Source of the DNA: an uncultured Bacteroidales bacterium | GTDB lineage: Bacteria > Bacteroidota > Bacteroidia > Bacteroidales > F082 | DNA: 21,053 bases | Direction of reading: 5' to 3' | NCBI GenBank assembly: GCA_937902805.1 | Contig: CALEMB010000017.1 | Coordinates: 1 to 21,053, forward strand | Shown here: one piece after another, positions 14,863 to 20,990 of the stretch | Layout of the letters: every line of letters begins with the position of its first letter | How positions within the stretch are numbered: position 1 is the stretch's first letter | The notes under the pieces: generated by a model | What the model was told of the DNA's origin: nothing | Database searches by the model: none | The model's input: only the letters and a program-made list of their open reading frames with translations | Made by a program: the position numbers and the translations under genes

Positions 14863-14894
14863 CATTTTTTGCGTTTGTTTTGTCATTTTTTGCG
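14863..14894 (+). repeat. Direct repeats upstream of int (arm-site candidates)
   Basis: CATTTTTTGCG occurs at 14863-14873 and 14884-14894, 21 bases apart (two helical turns). The second leads into TTTTTGCGCCC and then TTTGCGCCCC, whose TTTG is the int -33 box. Confidence 0.6.
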
Positions 14895-14899
14895 CCCTA

Positions 14900-14933
14900 T
14901 TTGCGCCCCGAATAAAATAAAGTAGTACCTTTG
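14900..14933 (+). promoter_or_regulatory. Promoter of int
   Basis: TTTG (14900-14903), 22 bases, TACCTTTG (14926-14933) followed by CAG. Confidence 0.75.
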
Positions 14934-14953
14934 CAGCCAAAGGAAACAAAGAA

Positions 14954-14972
14954 CAAATTTCGTTGAAATTTG
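14954..14972. promoter_or_regulatory. Palindrome in the int leader
   Basis: CAAATTTC (14954-14961), GTT, GAAATTTG (14965-14972): a perfect 8-base inverted repeat between the promoter and the ATG at 14984. It is a candidate operator or a leader hairpin. Confidence 0.6.
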
Positions 14973-14983
14973 CACCCTGTACT

Positions 14984-16180
14984 ATGGCGAAAAACGATGT
15001 AAAGGTCACGGATAATCCGAAGTTGAAGCAGAAAAAGCTGTCTGACGGAAACTTTTCCCTCTATCTGGAGTATTACCTGGGCTATAACAGCGAAATGGAC
15101 GATGCAACGGGAAAGACGAAAATCAGGGCCATCAGGAGGAAGGAATTTCTTGGACTGACCATCTACGGCAAACCGAGAACACCCATCGAGAGGGAGAACA
15201 ACAGTAAGAACATCCAACTGGCACAGGAAATCAGAAAAGAACGCGAGCAGGAGTTTCTCAAAGACACAAGAGGCTACCGATTGGAGAAAAGCAAGAACAC
15301 GGATTTCATCGCGCTGTTCCAATCCTATATCGACACATACACGAAATGTGATGTGTGTATGCTGAAGATGTCTTTGCGTTGGTTCAAGGAGTTCATCGAA
15401 ACGACTTCGGAATACGAGAAATTCAAGGTTGGAATCAAGCCGAGCCAAATCACCAAGGACATGGTAATCGATTTTGCGGAGTTCCTCAAAGCCAGAGGGA
15501 ACGGGGAAACGCCCAAGAGTGTGCTACAACGCTTCAAGAAAGTGGTCAAGTGGGCCATCGAGCATGACTATATGGCTACAGACCCCACTGCGGGAGTGAG
15601 GATTGTCTCGGATGAGCAGATTCTGCGGAAGGATGTGCTTTCGACGGAGGAGGTTGTTAAACTCATAAACACCCACTACCAAGGCGAGAACCCCGAAATC
15701 CGTAGGGCGTTCATCTTCTGTTGCTATTGCGGCCTCCGTTTCTGCGATGTCAAGGATTTGACCTTTCGGAACATCGACTACTCCAACCGGCTGTTGAAGT
15801 TCGAGCAGAGCAAAACCAAGGGACACTCGTCGAGCAGTGGCGTGACCATACCCCTCAACGACGGCATCCTCTCCTTGGTCGGGAAGCCAGAGACTGGCAA
15901 GGAGGACGATCTGGTGTTTCACCTGCCATCGCATACCATGTGCCTGAAGGCATTGAAGCATTGGACGGCAAGGGCGGGTATCACGAAGCACATCACTTGG
16001 CACTGCGGGCGGCACTCCTTTGCCGTGAACATCTTGAACAACGGGGCCAACATCAAGACCGTGGCCAGCCTCTTGGGACACTCTGGGCTGAAGCACACGG
16101 AGAAATACACGCGGGCGGTTGACGAGCTGAAGCAGAAGGCCATCGACAGCCTACCAACATTCGACATGACGAACATTTGA
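14984..16180 (+). CDS. int: Tyrosine recombinase / integrase
   Basis: 398 residues from ATG 14984; TTG 14963 in frame is inside the leader palindrome. An N-terminal arm-binding-like part, a SAM-like core-binding domain (about 105-200) and the catalytic domain follow in order. Active-site residues are all visible: Arg252 in CGLRFCD, Lys277 or Lys279 in SKTKG, His340 and Arg343 in HCGRH, His366 in LLGHSG, and nucleophile Tyr375 in EKYTR. Such enzymes insert and excise Bacteroidota phages and integrative elements at short core sites. Upstream direct repeats, a strong promoter and a palindrome suggest tight control. It points into the element, away from lemA. Confidence 0.95.
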   Translation: MAKNDVKVTDNPKLKQKKLSDGNFSLYLEYYLGYNSEMDDATGKTKIRAIRRKEFLGLTIYGKPRTPIERENNSKNIQLAQEIRKEREQEFLKDTRGYRLEKSKNTDFIALFQSYIDTYTKCDVCMLKMSLRWFKEFIETTSEYEKFKVGIKPSQITKDMVIDFAEFLKARGNGETPKSVLQRFKKVVKWAIEHDYMATDPTAGVRIVSDEQILRKDVLSTEEVVKLINTHYQGENPEIRRAFIFCCYCGLRFCDVKDLTFRNIDYSNRLLKFEQSKTKGHSSSSGVTIPLNDGILSLVGKPETGKEDDLVFHLPSHTMCLKALKHWTARAGITKHITWHCGRHSFAVNILNNGANIKTVASLLGHSGLKHTEKYTRAVDELKQKAIDSLPTFDMTNI

Positions 16181-16204
16181 CGCGAAGGATAAAAGCGAAT
16201 AAAG

Positions 16205-17092
16205 ATGGATAAAACACAACAACAAACAAAAGCTTTCTTTTTATTCAAGGAATTGGAGATACCCGATTTGTTTTGGTGGAAAGATTTGGATATGATATTG
16301 CACTATTTCAGAAAAACGATTTACTATTTGAATAGAGTACTGGATAGAGCCCAAGGAAGAGTTTGTTGGTTCGAAGATAACCAACCACAACTAATAGCGA
16401 TAAACACAGCCAACAGGAAAATAATTGCGAGGGAAATGTATGACGATTTAAGGCACATCATAGAAAGACGCTGTAACGATGTGGATAAAGAACTGATAAC
16501 AGTAAGGGCAAAACAATGGCTTGCTGAAATTGAGAAAGAAAGCGACCCAACGCCCGAACAAATGACAGAAATGGTTGTTATACAGTTGAGAAGATGTTTT
16601 GAGCCTATCGATGGGAGCAAATACCCACACTATCCACCATACAGAGACTATGATGATTTGGATGCTACCGACCTTGACCAATACGGGTACTATATGAGCT
16701 ATGATAGAAAGACCGAAAGAGAATGTGAAATGTTGGTTGAAGCATTCTTGGCATGGGCGCAAAAACAACAGTTCCAGAAGAAGAGAGAAAGCCAAATTGT
16801 GTTACCCAAAGCCTTTGACAAAGAAGGCGATGCTAAAAAATACTTTGATAGAGCACTTGAAAACGGTTATTTGGACTTTTCAGGAAGCAATGCAACATGG
16901 GAGAAAGAACCTGCCAAACTGGGTTATTTTTGTCTCAAAGCATTTGACTCACCCCGACCAATTACACAACTTGAGTTGTTTTTTGGAGTAAAGAATTTAG
17001 CAGCCTCTATAACCCAAGCGAGTTATGAACCTAAAAGAGCCGATGTTATATCTTGGCGGGCTGAAATGGATTCGCTGATTTTCTTTGATTAG
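16205..17092 (+). CDS. Unrecognised AT-rich mobile-element protein
   Basis: 295 residues starting 24 bases after int, so probably co-transcribed with it. I recognise no domain. The N-terminal half is rich in charged helices (FRKTIYYLNRVLDRAQGRV, YDDLRHIIERRCNDVDKEL); residues about 140-160 are tyrosine/aspartate rich (YPHYPPYRDYDDLDATDLDQ); the C-terminal part has KYFDRALENGYLDF and a G-YFCLKAF segment reminiscent of C-terminal modules on other Bacteroidota element proteins, which is inference from memory. No signal peptide or membrane segment. Its codons are clearly more A+T-rich than those of int, suggesting a different origin. An inverted repeat at 17107-17131 follows. Confidence 0.75.
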   Translation: MDKTQQQTKAFFLFKELEIPDLFWWKDLDMILHYFRKTIYYLNRVLDRAQGRVCWFEDNQPQLIAINTANRKIIAREMYDDLRHIIERRCNDVDKELITVRAKQWLAEIEKESDPTPEQMTEMVVIQLRRCFEPIDGSKYPHYPPYRDYDDLDATDLDQYGYYMSYDRKTERECEMLVEAFLAWAQKQQFQKKRESQIVLPKAFDKEGDAKKYFDRALENGYLDFSGSNATWEKEPAKLGYFCLKAFDSPRPITQLELFFGVKNLAASITQASYEPKRADVISWRAEMDSLIFFD

Positions 17093-17106
17093 CAAGTTTT
17101 TTTGTG

Positions 17107-17131
17107 GGCTATAAATAGTTCTTTTATAGCC
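17107..17131 (+). terminator. Possible terminator after the unrecognised gene
   Basis: GGCTATAAA (17107-17115) pairs perfectly with TTTATAGCC (17123-17131) around 7 bases. Only a broken T run follows (TTAGTTTTGTTTT), so termination may be partial. Confidence 0.5.
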
Positions 17132-17157
17132 ATTAGTTTTGTTTTCCGATTTGTGCT

Positions 17158-17165
17158 TTCCTTTG
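17158..17165 (+). promoter_or_regulatory. Weak -7-like element before the excisionase operon
   Basis: TTCCTTTG followed by CAC differs at one base from TAnnTTTG. A TTTG at 17138-17141 is only 16 bases away, so the match is poor. If used, the RNA would begin just before the structured leader. Confidence 0.35.
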
Positions 17166-17190
17166 CACATTCTATTTCGTGACGGGTGAA

Positions 17191-17252
17191 AAGCAAGCCC
17201 TGTCCGAGAGAGGATGCGGCACGGAAGTAGGGTGGACTTGCTTACGCCCTAC
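17191..17252 (+). promoter_or_regulatory. Structured leader with two competing folds
   Basis: Fold 1: AAGCAAG (17191-17197) with CTTGCTT (17237-17243), CCCT (17198-17201) with AGGG (17229-17232) and TCCG (17203-17206) with CGGA (17222-17225). Fold 2: GTAGGG (17227-17232) with CCCTAC (17247-17252). AGGG can join only one of them. The start codon of the next gene is 32 bases downstream. No known riboswitch class was recognised. Confidence 0.5.
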
Positions 17253-17283
17253 AGCTGGCCTTAACCACCAAAACCACACAACA

Positions 17284-17574
17284 ATGTCCGAAGAAATGAG
17301 ACAACTCGCCGAACAAGTGACGGCTAACACCATCTTCACCACCAAAGAAATGCTTACCGCTGAAGAAGCAGCCAAGTACCTCGGAGTTTCGCGCTCCTAC
17401 CTCTACAAGCTTACGATGAAGAAACTCATCCCACACTTCAAGCCTATGGGAAAACTATGTTACTTCAACCGCCACGAGTTGGAGGCTTGGCTTCAAACCA
17501 ACCGCGTTGCAACAGCCGAGGAAATAGAGCAGCAGGCGCAGGCTTATTGCTTGAAGAAAGGAGGCAAAGCATGA
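17284..17574 (+). CDS. Excisionase-like helix-turn-helix DNA-binding protein
   Basis: 96 residues from ATG 17284. A frame upstream to GTG 17179 would run through the structured leader and is not favoured. The core is an HTH_17/MerR-like winged helix: LTAEEAAKYLGVSRSYLYKLTMKKLIPHFKPMGKLCYFNRHELEAWLQTN at about residues 22-72, the standard form of Bacteroidota excisionase-like proteins. It likely binds element ends to steer integrase toward excision, or acts as a regulator; both are inference from family and context. Its TGA overlaps the next ATG (ATGA), so translation is coupled to the nuclease gene. Confidence 0.85.
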   Translation: MSEEMRQLAEQVTANTIFTTKEMLTAEEAAKYLGVSRSYLYKLTMKKLIPHFKPMGKLCYFNRHELEAWLQTNRVATAEEIEQQAQAYCLKKGGKA

Positions 17575-18194
17575 AAAAAGCGACCACCGAAGCAGCCGCC
17601 AAGACGGGTATGATGACAGGTGCAAAGATAGCGAAAATTAGCGAAACGGAGTCCCCACAAACAAAAAAATCTTCGGGAATTTACCTTGCCTTTACGGTTG
17701 GCAGCACCAAGCCCCGCAAGCCACGGTACGTTAAGCCCCAAGCCGTCCGAGATTTGGAGGAAATGGCTGATATTGCCAATGCAAAGGCTCATCCACAGTT
17801 CGCGAAGTATGCGCCCAAGGCAAAGTATAGAGATGATAACGCCAACGGACTCATGCGATGTGTAATTGATTGGATCAGGCTGCATGGTGGTCAAGCGGAG
17901 CGCGTCAACACAATGGGTGTTCCTCTTGACACGCGGCGGCAGGTCACAGACATAATGGGACATAACCGCACCATTGGCAGCTTGACATGGCGACCAAGTG
18001 GTAGCACGAAAGGCAGCGCGGACATCTCCGCTACCATACACGGCCTTGCCGTCAAAATCGAGGTCAAAATTGGCCGAGACCGACAGAGCCCAGCACAGAG
18101 AAAGTACCAACAAGCTGTGGAGCAGGCGGGAGGTCTATATTTCATTGCCAAGGACTTCACATCGTTTGTGGCTTGGTATCGTCAAACGTTTTGA
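17571..18194 (+). CDS. VRR-NUC-like PD-(D/E)XK nuclease
   Basis: 207 residues from ATG 17571. The C-terminal 90 residues look like a VRR-NUC domain: RLHGGQAERVNTMG, then GSADISATIHGLAVKIEVKIGRDRQSPAQRKYQQAVEQAGGLYFIAKDF. The Asp of SADI, the E-x-K of IEVK and the Gln of PAQRKYQ fit the D...ExK...Q active-site pattern. The N-terminal 60 residues are lysine/threonine rich and look disordered. Such stand-alone nucleases are common near replication or packaging genes of phages; the DNA structure cut here is unknown. Sixteen bases separate it from the next gene. Confidence 0.8.
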   Translation: MKKATTEAAAKTGMMTGAKIAKISETESPQTKKSSGIYLAFTVGSTKPRKPRYVKPQAVRDLEEMADIANAKAHPQFAKYAPKAKYRDDNANGLMRCVIDWIRLHGGQAERVNTMGVPLDTRRQVTDIMGHNRTIGSLTWRPSGSTKGSADISATIHGLAVKIEVKIGRDRQSPAQRKYQQAVEQAGGLYFIAKDFTSFVAWYRQTF

Positions 18195-18209
18195 GGAAGG
18201 AGGTGAGAG

Positions 18210-18680
18210 ATGGGAAAAGAGAACAAGAGTTTTGTTGTTTTCTTCGATTGGTACAACAATACAACCAAATTAGACAATGCCCAATTTGGAGAGTTATTCC
18301 GAGCAATTTTCAAATACGTCGAATCCGATGTTCAACCTGAATTTGATGATGGAGCGATGGAAATGGCTTTCAATTTCATTAAGAATGACATCGACAGAAA
18401 CCAAACGAAGTATTTGGAAATCAAACAGAAGCGGAGCGAGGCGGGGAGAAAAGGCGGTGCACCTATCGGGAATAACAATGCAAGCAAAAACAAGCAAAAC
18501 AAGCATAATGTAAATGTAAATGATAATGTAAATGTAAATGATAATGTAAATGTAAATGATAATGTAAATGTAAATGATAAATATTTAAGGGATGATGGTT
18601 ATGAAACAAAGGAACAGGAAACGGCAAGACTATTGGATGTGTTAGCAAAGGAAAAGGAAAGGAGGAAAAATGAACAATAA
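18210..18680 (+). CDS. DUF6291-type protein with N-rich repeat linker
   Basis: 156 residues, preceded by GAGGAAGGAGGTGAG, an unusually good ribosome-binding site for this phylum. The N-terminal 80 residues (SFVVFFDWYNNTTKLDNAQFGELFRAIFKYV, FNFIKNDIDRNQTKYLEIKQKRSEAGRKGG) match my memory of DUF6291, found near phage replication genes. Residues 100-123 are four perfect NVNVND units encoded by an 18-base tandem repeat. The C-terminus is a charged helix. It resembles the middle linker of phage replication organisers, so a role in element replication is a fair inference. It overlaps the next gene by 11 bases. Confidence 0.75.
   Translation: MGKENKSFVVFFDWYNNTTKLDNAQFGELFRAIFKYVESDVQPEFDDGAMEMAFNFIKNDIDRNQTKYLEIKQKRSEAGRKGGAPIGNNNASKNKQNKHNVNVNDNVNVNDNVNVNDNVNVNDKYLRDDGYETKEQETARLLDVLAKEKERRKNEQ
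18507..18578 (+). repeat. Four perfect 18-base tandem repeats
   Basis: Unit AATGTAAATGTAAATGAT repeated four times without a mismatch (72 bases), itself built from 6-base units. In frame it encodes NVNVND four times. Because the unit is a multiple of three, copy-number changes would keep the reading frame. Confidence 0.97.
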
Positions 18681-19431
18681 CAGACTGTTTCTCTCACTCA
18701 CGGATGCAGAGCAAGAACAGACCTTGACCGAAGTACTTGTGAAAGCACATCGTAACGCTGGCAAGTCAGTTGACGGGAGGAACTTTCCCGAAACCATCGC
18801 TACACTCAAAGACATCATCCGCAAGTATTACCCCAAAATCAAGTATACTACGGTCTTGTCTGTGTTCGAGCGTGGCAGCCTTGGAATGTTGGGAGATTAC
18901 TATGGCCTCAACCCAAGAACATTCAATACATGGCTCAATGCCGGTTACCGTGAAGAGCATCATGTGCGTGATTCAGACATTGAAGAACCGACCCGTCCAA
19001 GTACCGAGGGGGACACCTTAGAGCTCCTCGATTTCTTGTCGGAATACATTGTCAGTAACCCTGATGTAGCATACGATGGCGAAAAAGAATACAACTACCT
19101 CCGCTGTAAGGATGTCATTCCTTTTGGCAGTGATGACGGTTTCTTGGAGAAAGCAGAGAGAAAATTTCGCAACGACGCATATAAGGAAAGAAGAGGAGAG
19201 AGGGTTCGCGTTGTGGGCGAGGCCGTGCGCCTCAACAAAACAGATTCGGACTTGAAGGCTCTCGCTAAAAGAATGGCAGTTGACGACTGGCTGCTCTCGC
19301 TCCGTGAGCAAGGCAAAAAGCCAAGCAATGTAATCACCTCACGGATGAGCTTGACGGCGTGGAAGGACAATGGCTTTCATTTGCCATCAGTGCAATACCG
19401 CGTATTCCTCCATGAGGCGGGCTATCGTTGA
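18670..19431 (+). CDS. Unrecognised mobile-element protein downstream of DUF6291
   Basis: 253 residues; ATG 18670 lies 11 bases before the end of the previous frame, so the two are coupled. No family was recognised. The first 100 residues (LFLSLTDAEQEQTLTEVLVKAHRNAG, YYPKIKYTTVLSVFERGSLGMLGDYYGLNPRTFNTWLNAG) look helical, with a possible HTH-like GDYYGLNPRTFNTWL segment. The middle is acidic and linker-like (SDIEEPTRPSTEGD), and the C-terminal part is helical and basic. Position after a DUF6291 protein suggests a replication or helicase-loading role, but nothing in the sequence shows it. A terminator follows. Confidence 0.75.
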   Translation: MNNNRLFLSLTDAEQEQTLTEVLVKAHRNAGKSVDGRNFPETIATLKDIIRKYYPKIKYTTVLSVFERGSLGMLGDYYGLNPRTFNTWLNAGYREEHHVRDSDIEEPTRPSTEGDTLELLDFLSEYIVSNPDVAYDGEKEYNYLRCKDVIPFGSDDGFLEKAERKFRNDAYKERRGERVRVVGEAVRLNKTDSDLKALAKRMAVDDWLLSLREQGKKPSNVITSRMSLTAWKDNGFHLPSVQYRVFLHEAGYR

Positions 19432-19436
19432 GAACT

Positions 19437-19461
19437 GGCGGAGCAATCCGCCTTTTCTTTT
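19437..19461 (+). terminator. Terminator of the replication-like block
   Basis: GGCGGA (19437-19442), loop GCAA, TCCGCC (19447-19452), then TTTTCTTTT: a stable GNRA-type tetraloop hairpin six bases after the stop. Confidence 0.88.
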
Positions 19462-19514
19462 GCCGTGGAGTTCACAAGGCTGGTGTGATGGACATTAAAA
19501 AAGAGTCCAAAAAG

Positions 19515-19545
19515 TTTGCTTATCGGAAAACTTTTCGTATTTTTG
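19515..19545 (+). promoter_or_regulatory. Promoter of the toxin-antitoxin pair
   Basis: TTTG (19515-19518), 19 bases, TATTTTTG (19538-19545) followed by CAG, 24 bases before ATG 19570. Confidence 0.75.
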
Positions 19546-19569
19546 CAGCGTGAAAACCAGAGTTGAAAA

Positions 19570-19902
19570 ATGGATATAGACGTGAAATATCTGCCTGAAG
19601 CCATCGAGTTCATGTTGAGCATCGACAAGGCAGCGTCGAAAAAACTGGCCTACAACGTGACCAAGATGTGCATGGGCATCAAGGACAAGGAAATCTTCAA
19701 GAAGCTTGAAGGTTCCGACATCTGGGAATTCCGTGCATTGCACAGCGGCAACTGCTACCGTCTGCTGTCGTTTTGGGACACGCGCTCCGAAACCCTGATA
19801 GTTGCCACACACGGCATCGTGAAGAAATCACAGAAGACCCCCAAGAAGGAAATAGCAAAGGCCGAAGCGATAAGAAAGGACTATTTTGATGACAACAAAT
19901 AA
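19570..19902 (+). CDS. RelE/HigB-superfamily toxin (phage Gp49-like)
   Basis: 110 residues. The compact RelE-like fold is recognisable from YLPEAIEFMLSIDKAASKKLAYNVTKM, the strand IWEFRALHSGNCYRLLSFWD with the conserved central Arg-Leu, LIVATHGIVKKSQKTPKKEIAKAEAIRKDYF. The -H-G-x-x-KK-x-x-K-T-P motif is typical of the HigB/Gp49 group, ribosome-dependent mRNA interferases. Basic residues near the end would bind RNA. The toxin comes before the antitoxin, as in higBA loci, with 11 bases between. It has its own promoter and is insulated from upstream genes by a terminator. Confidence 0.88.
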   Translation: MDIDVKYLPEAIEFMLSIDKAASKKLAYNVTKMCMGIKDKEIFKKLEGSDIWEFRALHSGNCYRLLSFWDTRSETLIVATHGIVKKSQKTPKKEIAKAEAIRKDYFDDNK

Positions 19903-19913
19903 ACAATTGCGAT

Positions 19914-20234
19914 ATGGAAACAATGACACATGAAGAAATGCTTGACAAACTCATCGGTCCCGTAGGTACTCTTGAAAGGGACGAATTCGAGGCACAAGTG
20001 AAAGCCGAGGCGCAGGAATACTTCATCGGAGAAGCCATCAAGGAAACTCGCAGGAAACAAGGCCTGACCCAAGAGGAACTCGGCGAGCGCATGGGCGTGA
20101 AGAAGTCATACGTGTCGAAGATGGAGAGTGGGCGCAACATCGCCTATTCCACCATCATGCGGGCGTTCAAGGCTCTGGGTGTTCCCTCCGCCAGCCTCGA
20201 CCTCGGCTCTTACGGTCGCGTCGCCCTTTGGTGA
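19914..20234 (+). CDS. XRE-family antitoxin (HigA-like)
   Basis: 106 residues from ATG 19914; ATG 19923 is a close alternative. A 40-residue helical N-terminal part (MTHEEMLDKLIGPVGTLERDEFEAQ) probably touches the toxin; an HTH_3 domain follows at about 43-93 (IKETRRKQGLTQEELGERMGVKKSYVSKMESGRN). The tail LDLGSYGRVALW is hydrophobic. It should neutralise the upstream toxin and repress the shared promoter. A terminator follows at 20259-20292. Confidence 0.9.
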   Translation: METMTHEEMLDKLIGPVGTLERDEFEAQVKAEAQEYFIGEAIKETRRKQGLTQEELGERMGVKKSYVSKMESGRNIAYSTIMRAFKALGVPSASLDLGSYGRVALW

Positions 20235-20258
20235 CGGTTACCGGCTGCAACCAAGCGC

Positions 20259-20292
20259 AAGGCCGTTTCCTTTGGCAGGGAGCGGCCTTTTT
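20259..20292 (+). terminator. Terminator after the antitoxin
   Basis: AAGGCCG (20259-20265) pairs with CGGCCTT (20283-20289), with extra TCC/GGA-type pairing inside and a T run to 20292. Its T run overlaps the first TTCGTTA palindrome. Confidence 0.8.
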
Positions 20293-20309
20293 CGTTAAAA
20301 TCTAACGAA
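20291..20309. repeat. TTCGTTAAAATCTAACGAA palindrome, copy 1
   Basis: Seven-base arms TTCGTTA / TAACGAA around AAATC. An identical 19-base copy is 64 bases to the right. Confidence 0.9.
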
Positions 20310-20354
20310 ATTTCAGGCGTTGGTCTCCTCATCCACGAGGGTAATACAAAAACT

Positions 20355-20373
20355 TTCGTTAAAATCTAACGAA
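20355..20373. repeat. TTCGTTAAAATCTAACGAA palindrome, copy 2
   Basis: Identical to 20291-20309 and directly adjacent to the stop codon of the leftward XRE gene. Read leftward it is followed by AGTTTTTG, so it can also act as a weak terminator for that gene. Confidence 0.9.
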
Positions 20374-20856
20374 TCACGGTATCTGTTCCTCGTGGGTGGC
20401 GTTCCACTCCTGCCGCATCCGTTCCAATTCGGCCAGTTCCTCGCTGGTCAGGAGGCGAAGTTCAACATGAGGTGTGTCGTGCCGCATCTTCTGCAATCGT
20501 TCAATTTCAGAATCGATTTCTTCGTCGGTCATGGTGTGTGGGCTTTTCATTAGGCCCAGTTCCGCACCGCAATTTGGGCAATGGAACGAATTGCCTCCTG
20601 CTCCCGAACTCGCCAGATGACGGCTGACTACTTCGTCCGTGGCGAAGATGTCCTCCACCTCAATACCAAGTTGTTCAGCAATGCGGATGAGTGTTTTGAT
20701 GGAAGGATAGGTTTTCGTGACCTTATCTTTTGGATCGACTCCACGAAGGCTCGCATTCAACTGAACATAGGACATTCCCATGCTCTCTGCCAACTCTTTT
20801 TGTGTGATGCCTTTTTCTTGGCACAGAGCTTTTACTCTTTCTCTGAAATCTATCAT
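20374..20856 (-). CDS. XRE-family repressor-like protein
   Basis: 160 residues from ATG 20856; a longer frame to 20913 would begin at the promoter and is rejected. HTH_3 domain at about residues 3-65 (RVKALCQEKGITQKELAESMGMSYVQLNASLRGVDPKDKVTKTYPSIKTLIRIAEQLGIEVEDIF). Then a single C-x-x-C pair (FHCPNCGAEL), which would need a partner to bind zinc, and a charged helical tail (DEEIDSEIERLQKMRHD, LTSEELAELERMRQEW). It is transcribed toward the toxin-antitoxin pair. The promoter is full of inverted repeats, fitting autoregulation; control of the element is inferred. Confidence 0.87.
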   Translation of the reverse strand: MIDFRERVKALCQEKGITQKELAESMGMSYVQLNASLRGVDPKDKVTKTYPSIKTLIRIAEQLGIEVEDIFATDEVVSRHLASSGAGGNSFHCPNCGAELGLMKSPHTMTDEEIDSEIERLQKMRHDTPHVELRLLTSEELAELERMRQEWNATHEEQIP

Positions 20857-20865
20857 TGTTTGATG

Positions 20866-20940
20866 AATTATTGATTTTGGTTGCAAAAATACAGCATTTT
20901 TGTGTATTGACAATATAAAATTATATCAAAATCAATAATT
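20866..20940 (-). promoter_or_regulatory. Promoter and multi-palindrome operator of the XRE gene
   Basis: Minus-strand ATTG (20914-20911), 19 bases, TATTTTTG (20891-20884). Three nested or overlapping inverted repeats: AATTATTGATTTTG (20866-20879) against CAAAATCAATAATT (20927-20940); CAAAAAT (20884-20890) against ATTTTTG (20896-20902) over the -7; and ATATAA (20913-20918) against TTATAT (20921-20926) beside the -33. Confidence 0.8.
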
Positions 20941-20990
20941 ATCACCTTATAAATAATATAAACGCCTATAAGGATTGAAAAATTTTACTC

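Noticed and set aside
14074..15009. Leftward 311-residue frame
   Set aside because: It runs antisense through lemA, through a perfect terminator and the int promoter; a chance open frame.
17179..17283. Longer start (GTG 17179) for the excisionase-like protein
   Set aside because: The extra residues come from the GC-rich structured leader and do not resemble the family; ATG 17284 gives the normal length.
18507..18578. CRISPR array
   Set aside because: The repeat units are directly adjacent with no spacers and are in frame inside a gene.
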